Source: Caloramator australicus RC3
GTDB taxonomy: Bacteria; Bacillota; Clostridia; Clostridiales; Caloramatoraceae
Reading direction: 5' to 3'
DNA: 40,026 bases
Assembly: GCF_000297115.1 (NCBI RefSeq)
Contig: NZ_CAKP01000122.1
Span: forward strand, 1-40,026
The position numbers and the translations under genes are program-made. The notes under the pieces are model-generated. The model searched no databases and was not told the DNA's origin. It saw nothing but the letters and a program-made list of their open reading frames with translations. Below are positions 17,703-24,973 of this stretch, one piece after another. Positions within the stretch are counted from its first letter, which is position 1. Every line of letters begins with the position of its first letter.

Positions 17703-19767
17703 CAAAATCACCTTTTATAAAATATTTTTTACCATCAGTATGTATTGTAATATTACCATTTATATCAGTTCTAAAAATTCTAACTCCCCTTTGGTAAAGG
17801 TATTCCATCAATAAGTTCGATGGATGTCCAAAATTATTTTTACCAACTGATACAACAGCAACACTAAATTTATATTTTTCAGCTGTATTTATATCAAAGG
17901 ATTTTATTGAACCATGATGTGGCAGTTGAACTATATCATAATCCTTATTTTCTAAATCTATATTATCTAAATCTACATCCGAAGGCAATAGCATATAAAA
18001 ATCTTTAAAAGATAATTCTAAAACAATAGCATTTTCATTTTTATCATCCTTTTGTTGCAAAACTTCTGGATATAAAACTTTGAGAACAACTCCATCCATC
18101 ACAACCTCATCCCCCTTTAAAAGCAGAGTAGATTTTATGTTGTCTATATTAAATGGTGCGGCGATATTATAAACATTGAAATTATTTAAAATAGTATAAA
18201 ACCCAGAGAAATGATCCTTATGGGGATGGGTAATAATAAGTAAATCTATTTTATTATATCCTTTCCGTTTAATAAATGGAACTATTTTTTCTTTTGCAGC
18301 AATATAGTCATCAAAACTTGGCCCTGTATCTATCAAAATTACTTTTTTATATGGAGTTTCAATTAAAATGCTATCTCCCTGACCAACATTAATAATGTTT
18401 ACTTTTAAATTTTTAGGATTATACAAAATTGAAGATATTAAAAATAAAACTAATATATAGTTAAATTTTCTATATTCCTTTTTTATTAAGTTTATAAATA
18501 TTAATAAATAATAACTAACTAATGTAATGTAGTTCATGCTAAAAAACATTTGAATATTATATTTACTAATTTTTGTTATAATCTCAAATAACTTTATCCC
18601 AAAAAATAAGGGTGGAAAAAGAAAAATGTCCAATTTAAACACTAAAAATATTATAGAGGATAAAAACGATAAAATCGTTAATATACCAATAAAAGGTGAT
18701 AATATAATATTCAAAATAAGGCTATATATTGAAAAATAACCATTATAAATTAAGGATATCGGCGTTATAAACAAAAAAGTAGAAAGAGCAGCTGATATAT
18801 CATTATTAGCATTCTTAATGTAATGTCCTAATATCAGGATTGAAAACGTTGCTAAATACGAAAATATAAATCCTCTATTAAAAATTAAATATGGGTTAAA
18901 AAGTAGCATCAATAGTGCTGCTATAAAAAGATTGTTTAATCCTAACGATGGTCTTTTTACTATCTTTGAAAGGCTTACAAAGGCAATCATTATAAACGCT
19001 CTTAGAACTGAAGGTTCAAGTGACGAAATTAAAATAAATATGAAACAAATAATTAGGGATAAAATTTTTCTTAAATTTGCTCCAAAGCATTCAAAAATTC
19101 TATTAAAAAACAAAAATATAATTCCAAGATTAAACCCAGATACAGCTAAAAAATGCGATAATCCTAAATCATTGAATATTTTGTATTCCTCTTTCATATT
19201 TGATGTATATCCAAATAATATTGCAGCTATTAACCCTCCTGCCTTTTTGTCAATTAAAGTTAGTCTATTTATCAAAAAATACTTAATTTTAACTAAAGAT
19301 GATAAAACTGTTTTTTTATTTATAATTGTAAAATTTTCATTTTCTTTTATTTTTCCTATAATTCCCCTTGAATAATAATTTTTCTTTTTATAAGTTTGAA
19401 TGGGTTCAAATTTTGAATATATTTTTATATAATCTCCCGGTGAAAACTCCTTAGTAGTATATAACAGAATCTTATAATTTTCTTTATAATTTACAATCAA
19501 ATAACTATCTGAATTTTTTTCAGCAATATATCCATCAAAAATATTATTATTCCTTAACAATTCCTCCTTCTTCACAAAATTGCTGTGTTTAAAATTAGCA
19601 ACCAATATTCCTAATACTAAAAATGCTATTAAAAAATATATCAAACTCCTCTTATTGATAAAAATCAAAAAAAGTGCAGTTAAAGCTGCACTAATTAAAA
19701 TAATGCTTCCTGAAAAATAAATCAAAACTCCTAAAATAAAAAATAAAGTCAAATAAGGGATTAGCAA
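17692..19767 (-). CDS. comEC: DNA uptake channel ComEC/Rec2
   Basis: This 691-residue membrane protein forms the pore that passes single-stranded DNA into the cell. The N-terminal region has several membrane helices and a short soluble OB-like part (about 60-135). The competence domain follows (GLSHFLAVSGFNLGI, then many helices up to about 455). The C-terminal metallo-beta-lactamase domain contains NVGQGDSILIETPYKK, LIDTG and ITHPHKDHFSGF (HxHxDH), thought to degrade the non-transported strand. The start is TTG at 19767, with GAGAGGTGA 6 nt upstream. No comEA or comEB lies next to it. It starts 2 bp after the small gene at 19770. Confidence 0.93.
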   Translation of the reverse strand: MLIPYLTLFFILGVLIYFSGSIILISAALTALFLIFINKRSLIYFLIAFLVLGILVANFKHSNFVKKEELLRNNNIFDGYIAEKNSDSYLIVNYKENYKILLYTTKEFSPGDYIKIYSKFEPIQTYKKKNYYSRGIIGKIKENENFTIINKKTVLSSLVKIKYFLINRLTLIDKKAGGLIAAILFGYTSNMKEEYKIFNDLGLSHFLAVSGFNLGIIFLFFNRIFECFGANLRKILSLIICFIFILISSLEPSVLRAFIMIAFVSLSKIVKRPSLGLNNLFIAALLMLLFNPYLIFNRGFIFSYLATFSILILGHYIKNANNDISAALSTFLFITPISLIYNGYFSIYSLILNIILSPFIGILTILSFLSSIIFLVFKLDIFLFPPLFFGIKLFEIITKISKYNIQMFFSMNYITLVSYYLLIFINLIKKEYRKFNYILVLFLISSILYNPKNLKVNIINVGQGDSILIETPYKKVILIDTGPSFDDYIAAKEKIVPFIKRKGYNKIDLLIITHPHKDHFSGFYTILNNFNVYNIAAPFNIDNIKSTLLLKGDEVVMDGVVLKVLYPEVLQQKDDKNENAIVLELSFKDFYMLLPSDVDLDNIDLENKDYDIVQLPHHGSIKSFDINTAEKYKFSVAVVSVGKNNFGHPSNLLMEYLYQRGVRIFRTDINGNITIHTDGKKYFIKGDFDDS

Positions 19768-19769
19768 AA

Positions 19770-20069
19770 CTATTCACCTCTCGCTTTATTGAGCATATCT
19801 GGGACAGGACTTGCATCCGTATGATCATTATCAAGATAATGTAGTTCAGCCTTTATATCAACAATATGGCCATTTTTATTATGCTTTATTCTTACATTAT
19901 CAAATCTTGCATCATCTTGATATTTAGAAAGATAATTTCCTAATATCTCAATTGCATTATATTCCGTCACGCTATCATAAACACTAAAATACTCACTTTC
20001 AGGTATTTGAAGGGTTATTTCATAAAGTCCATCCCTTTGAATCCTGGTTTCTCTAATTCTATTTAGCAT
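19770..20069 (-). CDS. Conserved-looking hypothetical protein, 99 residues
   Basis: I cannot assign a function. The protein is soluble, acidic in the middle and has no signal peptide or membrane helix. Its predicted strands and helices (GLYEITLQIPESEYFSVYDS, EYNAIEILGNYLSKYQDDAR, FDNVRIKHN) suggest one small alpha/beta domain. An excellent GGAGGTGA lies 6 nt before the ATG, and the gene ends 2 bp before comEC, sharing its ribosome binding site region, so it is very likely expressed and co-transcribed with comEC-holA. The codon use resembles that of its neighbours. Confidence 0.75.
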   Translation of the reverse strand: MLNRIRETRIQRDGLYEITLQIPESEYFSVYDSVTEYNAIEILGNYLSKYQDDARFDNVRIKHNKNGHIVDIKAELHYLDNDHTDASPVPDMLNKARGE

Positions 20070-20130
20070 ATTTTCTTCACCTCCAAATTACTATTAATAT
20101 TTTTTCCTAACTAATCAAAATATAAACAAA

Positions 20131-20160
20131 AAACCTAAAGGCAATTTCGCCTTTAGGTTC
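20131..20160 (-). terminator. Intrinsic terminator after the ECF S-component gene
   Basis: Minus-strand AACCTAAAGGC and GCCTTTAGGTT form an 11-bp perfect stem, followed by TTTTTG. It lies 4 bp after the stop codon. Confidence 0.92.
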
Positions 20161-20163
20161 AAT

Positions 20164-20655
20164 TTACTTTATAACCTTCTTTAAAGCCCTTGAAAGTGGA
20201 ATAGCAACAATGGCACTGACAATCGCCTGAACTAAGTTACCTGGGACAGCAGTCATTGCAGTTGCAAAACCATAAAGAACAGTTTCATATATAAAATATC
20301 CCAATACCATCCAAAGACCCGCTATAAAATAAGCCGAATAAATAAAATAAGGATTAAATTTCCTATCAAATATTCTAAGCAATGTCCCTGCAATAAATCC
20401 TTCCAAACCCTTAATTATAAATGTTCCGGGTGCATATATATTATACCCTAGGTAAATATCTGAAAAGGCTGACCCTATACCTCCAGAAATAAATCCAATA
20501 TTACTTCCTAATATACTTGAAATAACAAAAATAAAAATATCTCCAAAATTAATATACCCCTTTACATACGGGATTTTAATAACTATTGTTGCAACAAAAA
20601 CAAGCGCAATACCAAAACCTGAATAAATTATTTTTCTAAATTTTTCTGTCCTCAT
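20164..20655 (-). CDS. ECF transporter S component (substrate-binding membrane subunit)
   Basis: This 163-residue protein has about five to six hydrophobic helices and no soluble domain, as in S components of energy-coupling-factor vitamin transporters. KIPYVKGYINFGDIFIF and the glycine-rich SNIGFISGGIGSAFSDI resemble the DUF1393 (ECF-ribofla_trS-like) branch, whose substrates include pyrimidine, thiamine or pyridoxine precursors. The substrate cannot be read from this sequence. The start at 20655 is chosen by TAGGAGGGGG 4 nt upstream; the frame is open for nine more codons. The energising EcfA/EcfT genes are not nearby, so it presumably uses a shared module. No riboswitch was recognised in the short leader. 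Confidence 0.82.
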   Translation of the reverse strand: MRTEKFRKIIYSGFGIALVFVATIVIKIPYVKGYINFGDIFIFVISSILGSNIGFISGGIGSAFSDIYLGYNIYAPGTFIIKGLEGFIAGTLLRIFDRKFNPYFIYSAYFIAGLWMVLGYFIYETVLYGFATAMTAVPGNLVQAIVSAIVAIPLSRALKKVIK

Positions 20656-20669
20656 AATCCCCCTCCTAT

Positions 20670-20681
20670 TGTATCGATACA
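20670..20681. promoter_or_regulatory. 12-bp palindrome in the leader of the ECF S gene
   Basis: TGTATCGATACA is a perfect palindrome located between the promoter and the ribosome binding site, about 15 bp before the start codon. It would be well placed as a repressor operator, but no regulator is known to me. Confidence 0.35.
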
Positions 20682-20706
20682 TTTAATCAATTGTTTGTTC
20701 ATATAT

Positions 20707-20734
20707 ATAATATTCAAAAAAATAAGTTTGTCAA
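20707..20734 (-). promoter_or_regulatory. Putative promoter of the ECF S gene
   Basis: Minus-strand TTGACA (20734-20729), a 16-nt spacer and TATTAT (20712-20707). It lies just beyond the duplicated terminator hairpin that flanks the foldback element. Confidence 0.6.
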
Positions 20735-20745
20735 TACAAAAAAAT

Positions 20746-20769
20746 GAACTATAGCAAAACTATAGTTCA
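20746..20769. repeat. Direct repeat: distal copy of the ATPase stop/terminator hairpin
   Basis: Reads GAACTATAGCAAAACTATAGTTCA on the plus strand in two halves around a 4-nt loop. It matches 21050-21072 except for one missing base near the edge and one loop substitution. This copy keeps the T-rich tail on the minus strand (TTTTTTTG), so it is the likely functional terminator. Its last two bases coincide with the first two of the element. Confidence 0.85.
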
Positions 20770-21049
20770 GATTGTAGACAAACTCTCATTGGTGTTTAGA
20801 CTTTACAAGAGCCCCGGAAGGATTAGGAAAGGCATCTCTCATGAGCTCTAGCAATTCTTGCTTTTCGACTTTTCAAAAGTCCGTAATTCTGCACACGGAC
20901 GTGCAGAGCCGAGTGGCCGACACGGATGTCGGCTCACGAGGGTAGGACTTTTGAAAACAAAGAAAAGCTTTGAATAGCTTAGCGAAATGAGCGAATGCCA
21001 GGGAAATCCTTCACGGGGCTTATCAAAAAACAACTTTTTCAACAGTCTG
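20768..21049 (-). mobile_element. Foldback MITE-like element, copy 1 (282 bp)
   Basis: This is one of two copies in the window; the other is 34745-35029. By eye they are over 90% identical. The ends are imperfect inverted repeats (CAGATTGTAGACAAA against CAGACTGTTGAAAAAG). The whole element folds back on itself: segments near 20810 (GAGCCCCG), 20832 (GGCATCTCTCAT), 20850 (AGCAATTCTTGC) and 20866 (CTTTTCAAAAGTCC) pair in order with segments on the right half. Two apical hairpins, CTGCAC/GTGCAG and GCCGAC/GTCGGC, both have an A(C/A)GGA loop. It encodes no credible protein. It is flanked by duplicated terminator hairpins and lies directly after the ATPase gene. Confidence 0.85.
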
Positions 21050-21072
21050 GACTATAGCAAAGCTATAGTTCA
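21050..21072. repeat. Direct repeat: proximal copy of the ATPase stop/terminator hairpin
   Basis: On the minus strand it begins with the TGA stop codon of the ATPase (21072-21070) and forms a hairpin (ACTATAG, CTTTG, CTATAGT). It runs straight into the element (CAGACTG) without a T tract, so it probably no longer terminates well. Confidence 0.85.
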
Positions 21073-23688
21073 TTTTTTTCTAAATAATTTAGCTATCTCA
21101 ACAACTACTAATGGAGCTATTGAGCACAATAGGACCACTACAAGTTGTTCTCTATTTAATAATGTTACTTTAAATATCCTTCTTAAGAAGGAAGTCGATA
21201 AAACCGTAATTTGAATAAATAAAGATATTAGAACAGCAAGATTTAAGTATCTATTTTTAAATATGCCACTTGCAATTACTGACTTTAATTCATATCTATT
21301 ATTATAAGCATGAACTAACTGTGATAAACTTAAAGTAAAAAATGCCATGGTTCTTCCAATTAACTCATATTCTTCAAAGGAAAGGCCTTGCTTTTTACCA
21401 TAGTTAACACCATATACATAAGCAATTAGAGTTAAAGCTCCTATCAATATACCTTGTATCAATATTCTAAAACCCGTCCCTTTAGAAAATATTCCTTCAT
21501 TAGGATCTCGTGGCGGTTGTTTCATTACTCCTTCTTCAGCAGGTTCCATTCCTAATGCCAAAGCTGGGAGGCTGTCCGTTACAAGATTTACCCAAAGTAT
21601 GTGAATAGGCAATAAAGGTTCAGCCCATCCTAAAAGCGTTGCAACAAAGAGTGTAACTATCTCTCCTATATTACATGATAACAAATAGCTTATGGACTTT
21701 TTAATATTAGAATAAATCGTCCTTCCTTCCTCTACTGCCGCTACAATAGTTGCAAAATTATCGTCAGTGAGGACCATATCAGCAGCTTCCTTGGCAACAT
21801 CTGTTCCGGTTATCCCCATCGCTGCACCAATATTTGCAGTCTTTAAAGCCGGTGCGTCATTAACTCCATCTCCTGTCATTGCAACAATTTGACCATTCCT
21901 TTTCCATGCTTCAACGATTCTTACCTTATGCTCTGGTGAAACCCTCGCATAAACGCTATACCTAGTTACATTATTAAACAACTCCTCATCGCTCATTTTT
22001 TCAAGTTCTACACCGGTAATAGCTTCTTCATCGCTGTTTAAAATTCCAAGTTCTTTAGCAATAGCAATTGCTGTTGTCTTATGGTCTCCTGTTATCATTA
22101 CAGGCTTAATACCAGCGGTTTTACACTTTTTAACAGCATCCTTTGCTTCTTCCCTTGGAGGATCTATCATGCCTATTAAAGCAACAAAAATTAAATCCTT
22201 TTCAGCATTATTAATATCCACTTCATTTGTGTTTTTATATCCTACTGCTAAAACCCTTAATGCCTTAGCAGCCATCTCTTCATTAGCTCTTTTTATTCTT
22301 TCAATATCATCATTTGTTATTTCTCTCACAGCATTGTTATCTAAAATAAACTTACATTTAGATAATAATATATCTGGCGCTCCCTTTACATTAACTTCTA
22401 TCTTATCTTCATATCTATTAAATGTTGTCATTAGTTTTCTATCTGAATCAAAAGGTATCTCATCAATCCTTAAATACTGCTTTTCTAACTCCCTTTTATC
22501 AATTCCTGCCTTTAATGCTATGTCAACTAAAGCTGTTTCTGTCGGATCCCCCAAAGTGACTATCTTTCCATTTTCTTCAACAACTTTAGTATCGTTGCAA
22601 AGATTAGCAATTATTAAAGCCTTTTTAGCATCTAATATATCATCTGCATAACCGTTTACTGTAAATATTTCTTTTACTGTCATCTTGTTTTGGGTTAAAG
22701 TTCCGGTCTTATCAGAACAAATTACAGTAGCGCATCCTAAAGTCTCAACCGCAGGTAATTTTCTTATTATGGCATTCCTTTTTATCATTTTTTGAACACC
22801 TACAGCAAGAACAATTGTAACTACTGCAGGTAGTCCCTCAGGAATTGCAGCAACAGCAAGGGCAATTGAAGTCATAAACATATCAAATAATTCATGACCT
22901 CTTAATATTCCTACCAAAAACATAACTGCACAGATAACTAATGCCGTTATTCCCATCCATTTGCCTGCTTCTTCTAATTTTACTTGCAAAGGTGTCTGTT
23001 CCTCTTCTACATTAGAGAGCATATCTGCAATTTTACCTATCTCCGTTTTCATACCAGTTGCAACAACTACACCCTTGCCTCTCCCATATGTAACCATGGA
23101 GGACATAAAGGCCATGTTCTTTCTATCTCCAATTGAAATATTTTCATTATCTAATGCTTCACTACTCTTTTCAACCGGAACGGATTCACCTGTTAATGAG
23201 GATTCTTCTATCTTTAAATTTACTGCTTCTATAAGCCTCAAATCCGCTGGAACAAATCTACCTGCCTCTAGAACTACTATATCTCCAGGAACAATTTCCC
23301 TTACAGGAATCTCTTTTGAAATTCCATTTCTTACAACTACAGCAAGAGGTGCTGCCATCTTTTTTAGTGCACTAAGAGATTTTTCAGCTTTGTTCTCTTG
23401 AATAACGCCAAGAACAGCGTTTAAAATTACTACAAATAAGATTATTATTGAGTCAGCAATCTCTCCAACAAATCCAGATATTAAGGCAGCAACTATTAAA
23501 ATTATTACTAAAAAGTCCTTAAATTGATCTAAAAATCTTTGAAATAATGATTTTGTTTTTCTTTCCTTAAATTCGTTATACCCAAACTCTGATAGCCTCC
23601 TTTTGACTTCTTCATCCGATATACCATTTTCATTTGTATTAAGTTCTGAAAATATTTCTTGTTTAGTAAGCATATAGAACGGCTTCAT
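21070..23688 (-). CDS. P-type cation-transporting ATPase (P2A type), likely Mn2+/Ca2+ exporter
   Basis: This 872-residue pump has all P-type landmarks: the actuator TGES in SSLTGESVPVEK, the phosphorylation site CSDKTGTLTQNKM, the nucleotide-domain motif KGAPDILL and the hinge MTGDGVNDAPALK. About ten membrane helices are present. The M4 sequence IPEGLPAVVT and the cation-ATPase N-terminus place it with SERCA-like P2A pumps. Because it lies behind a yybP-ykoY (Mn2+) riboswitch, I infer manganese export as the main role, as proposed for Lactococcus YoaB. CTAAGGAGGGA lies 7 nt before the ATG. A foldback element begins 20 bp after the stop codon. The ion is inferred from the regulator, not shown by the protein. 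Confidence 0.93.
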   Translation of the reverse strand: MKPFYMLTKQEIFSELNTNENGISDEEVKRRLSEFGYNEFKERKTKSLFQRFLDQFKDFLVIILIVAALISGFVGEIADSIIILFVVILNAVLGVIQENKAEKSLSALKKMAAPLAVVVRNGISKEIPVREIVPGDIVVLEAGRFVPADLRLIEAVNLKIEESSLTGESVPVEKSSEALDNENISIGDRKNMAFMSSMVTYGRGKGVVVATGMKTEIGKIADMLSNVEEEQTPLQVKLEEAGKWMGITALVICAVMFLVGILRGHELFDMFMTSIALAVAAIPEGLPAVVTIVLAVGVQKMIKRNAIIRKLPAVETLGCATVICSDKTGTLTQNKMTVKEIFTVNGYADDILDAKKALIIANLCNDTKVVEENGKIVTLGDPTETALVDIALKAGIDKRELEKQYLRIDEIPFDSDRKLMTTFNRYEDKIEVNVKGAPDILLSKCKFILDNNAVREITNDDIERIKRANEEMAAKALRVLAVGYKNTNEVDINNAEKDLIFVALIGMIDPPREEAKDAVKKCKTAGIKPVMITGDHKTTAIAIAKELGILNSDEEAITGVELEKMSDEELFNNVTRYSVYARVSPEHKVRIVEAWKRNGQIVAMTGDGVNDAPALKTANIGAAMGITGTDVAKEAADMVLTDDNFATIVAAVEEGRTIYSNIKKSISYLLSCNIGEIVTLFVATLLGWAEPLLPIHILWVNLVTDSLPALALGMEPAEEGVMKQPPRDPNEGIFSKGTGFRILIQGILIGALTLIAYVYGVNYGKKQGLSFEEYELIGRTMAFFTLSLSQLVHAYNNRYELKSVIASGIFKNRYLNLAVLISLFIQITVLSTSFLRRIFKVTLLNREQLVVVLLCSIAPLVVVEIAKLFRKK

Positions 23689-23721
23689 ATAATCCCTCCT
23701 TAGAATATTTTTTCAAAAATA

Positions 23722-23850
23722 AAAGACCTTTATCCATGGATATCCATAGATAAAGGTCTTACTCACAAGGTTTCCCTTGCTAACCGACCGGGCTTTCGCC
23801 GAGGTGACGATCGGTTAAGGCTTAGGCCGAGTTACTCCCCTTTACATGTA
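23722..23850 (-). ncRNA. yybP-ykoY manganese riboswitch with terminator expression platform
   Basis: The minus-strand leader contains the conserved 5' block TAAAGGGGAGTAAC, internal helices, the AAGGGAAACCTT hairpin and the 3' block GAGTAAGACCTTTAT, matching the yybP-ykoY family in order. P1 pairs TAAAGG (23844-23839) with CCTTTA (23756-23751). The same 3' P1 strand forms the 5' arm of the terminator at 23723-23760, so the two structures exclude each other. Mn2+ binding would stabilise P1 and prevent termination, turning on the ATPase. Confidence 0.95.
23723..23760 (-). terminator. Riboswitch-controlled terminator
   Basis: Minus-strand AAGACCTTTATCTATGGAT pairs with ATCCATGGATAAAGGTCTT (one mismatch/wobble, very short loop) and is followed by TTATTTTTG. 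It overlaps the aptamer P1 strand and is part of the Mn2+ switch. Confidence 0.93.
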
Positions 23851-23852
23851 TA

Positions 23853-23880
23853 ATTATAGTCACTTTATTTTTTTTGTCAA
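23853..23880 (-). promoter_or_regulatory. Sigma-A promoter of the riboswitch/ATPase transcript
   Basis: Minus-strand TTGACA (23880-23875), a 16-nt spacer and TATAAT (23858-23853). It overlaps the last codons of the upstream VTT-domain gene. Confidence 0.85.
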
Positions 23881-24564
23881 TCTGTCATTATCCTCCTCAA
23901 ATTCGACTGCTTTAATTTTAGTAGAATATCTTTTATAAATAAAAGGTATTAAACTCAAAAGCAAAAGTAAAAGTATTGCTATATAAAATTTTTTAGACTT
24001 TATATTTTTAAGGGAACTACCAAAGTAGCTATAAATAAAAGTCCCAGGAATAATGCCTATTATAGTTCCTAAAAGGTAATCCTTGAATGTTATGTTAGAA
24101 ATTCCACAAATATAACTTACAGCATCAAAGGGTAGTATTGGAACAACCCTTAAAATAAATGTAATAATAAATCCGTTTTCCTTTGAATTTATTTTTATTC
24201 TGCTGTATCTTCCTTTTAATAACCTATCCACCAAATCCTTTCCAAATTTTTTTGCTAAAAAATAAGCAATTATTGAACCTAAAATACTTCCAACCAAAGT
24301 ATAAAAGGTTCCTAATAATGCACCAAAAATTAATCCTCCCAATGTTGAAAAAATACCAACTGGTAAAAGTAGAAGTGGTCTTACGGTGCATAATATTAAA
24401 AATATAAAAGGTGCAATAACTTTATTATAACCAATTATGCCTCTTAACTTATTTATATCATAAAGCTGATATTTAATTAATAAGAACAATGAAATAGATA
24501 AAAACAATAAAATAATTAAAACATTTCTTTTTATACTTTTTTCGCCTATAACCTCTTTATGCAT
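23860..24564 (-). CDS. TVP38/TMEM64-family (VTT domain) membrane protein
   Basis: This 234-residue integral membrane protein has about five to six helices and the SNARE-associated/VTT domain pattern (LILCTVRPLLLLPVGIFSTL, ILRVVPILPFDAVSYICG, GTIIGIIPGTFIYSYFG). Family members are related to DedA proteins and linked to lipid scrambling or membrane homeostasis; the function here is unknown. I start at 24564, where AAAGGGG lies 9 nt upstream. An ATG seven codons earlier abuts its only possible site. Its 3' end carries the promoter of the Mn2+ riboswitch, so the two genes are transcribed separately. Confidence 0.85.
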   Translation of the reverse strand: MHKEVIGEKSIKRNVLIILLFLSISLFLLIKYQLYDINKLRGIIGYNKVIAPFIFLILCTVRPLLLLPVGIFSTLGGLIFGALLGTFYTLVGSILGSIIAYFLAKKFGKDLVDRLLKGRYSRIKINSKENGFIITFILRVVPILPFDAVSYICGISNITFKDYLLGTIIGIIPGTFIYSYFGSSLKNIKSKKFYIAILLLLLLSLIPFIYKRYSTKIKAVEFEEDNDRLTKKIK

Positions 24565-24716
24565 CAGTTTAACCCCTTTACTCATCCTTTTTAGTTAATT
24601 TTATCATTTTATGTGTATTATTTCAATTAAATTAAATATTTTTCAATTCATTGTATATTTTTATGTTTATTGGAAATATTATTAACATCACCAATATAAG
24701 TTAGGAGGTTTTTTTT

Positions 24717-24878
24717 ATGGCAGACAAATCTATAATCTGCAAAGACTGCGGTAAAGAATTTATATTTACTGAAGGTGAGCAAAAATTCTACAAAGAAAAG
24801 GGATTTGAAAACGATCCAGTAAGATGTCCAAAATGTAGAAAAGCAAAAAAACAAGAGCGAAGACCTTCAGCAAGATAA
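24717..24878 (+). CDS. Zinc-ribbon domain microprotein, 53 residues
   Basis: The protein has two C-x2-C knuckles, ICKDCGKEF (residues 7-15) and VRCPKCRKAKK (36-46), with the acidic FTEGEQKFYKEKGF between them, and a basic tail (KKQERRPSAR). This is the pattern of the short zinc-ribbon family found beside nucleic-acid proteins in Firmicutes (PF13451-like). TTAGGAGG lies 8 nt before the ATG and a strong terminator follows the stop codon, so it is a monocistronic gene. The fold and metal binding are secure; the function is unknown. Confidence 0.88.
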   Translation: MADKSIICKDCGKEFIFTEGEQKFYKEKGFENDPVRCPKCRKAKKQERRPSAR

Positions 24879-24899
24879 GGGGAGTTATCCCCTTTTTTT
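24877..24899 (+). terminator. Intrinsic terminator after the zinc-ribbon gene
   Basis: AAGGGGA-GTTA-TCCCCTT followed by seven T residues, overlapping the stop codon. Confidence 0.93.
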
Positions 24900-24937
24900 A
24901 TGTTACATAATTTTTATTAGATTTTTCATAGATTTAA

Positions 24938-24946
24938 TGTTATAAT
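24938..24946 (+). promoter_or_regulatory. Extended -10 promoter of degV
   Basis: TGTTATAAT (TG-n-TATAAT) lies 27 bp before the degV start. No clear -35 box is present at 17 bp, which an extended -10 can tolerate. Confidence 0.55.
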
Positions 24947-24973
24947 AACCTTAAAATATTAGGAGGTTAATTT

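Noticed and set aside
20848-21042. Minus-strand open frame of about 64 codons inside the foldback element, repeated in copy 2 (34828-35094)
   Set aside because: It has no ribosome binding site, its only early start is a weak TTG/ATG context, and its conservation follows from the conserved palindrome. Copies align along the DNA fold rather than showing protein-type changes.
20745-21072. Group IIC intron, which also inserts after terminators
   Set aside because: The element is only 282 bp, has no reverse transcriptase or domain V-like end, and duplicates its target, which such introns do not do.
24648-24854. Minus-strand frame opposite the zinc-ribbon gene
   Set aside because: The plus-strand gene has a ribosome binding site, Cys motifs and a terminator. 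The opposite frame has none.
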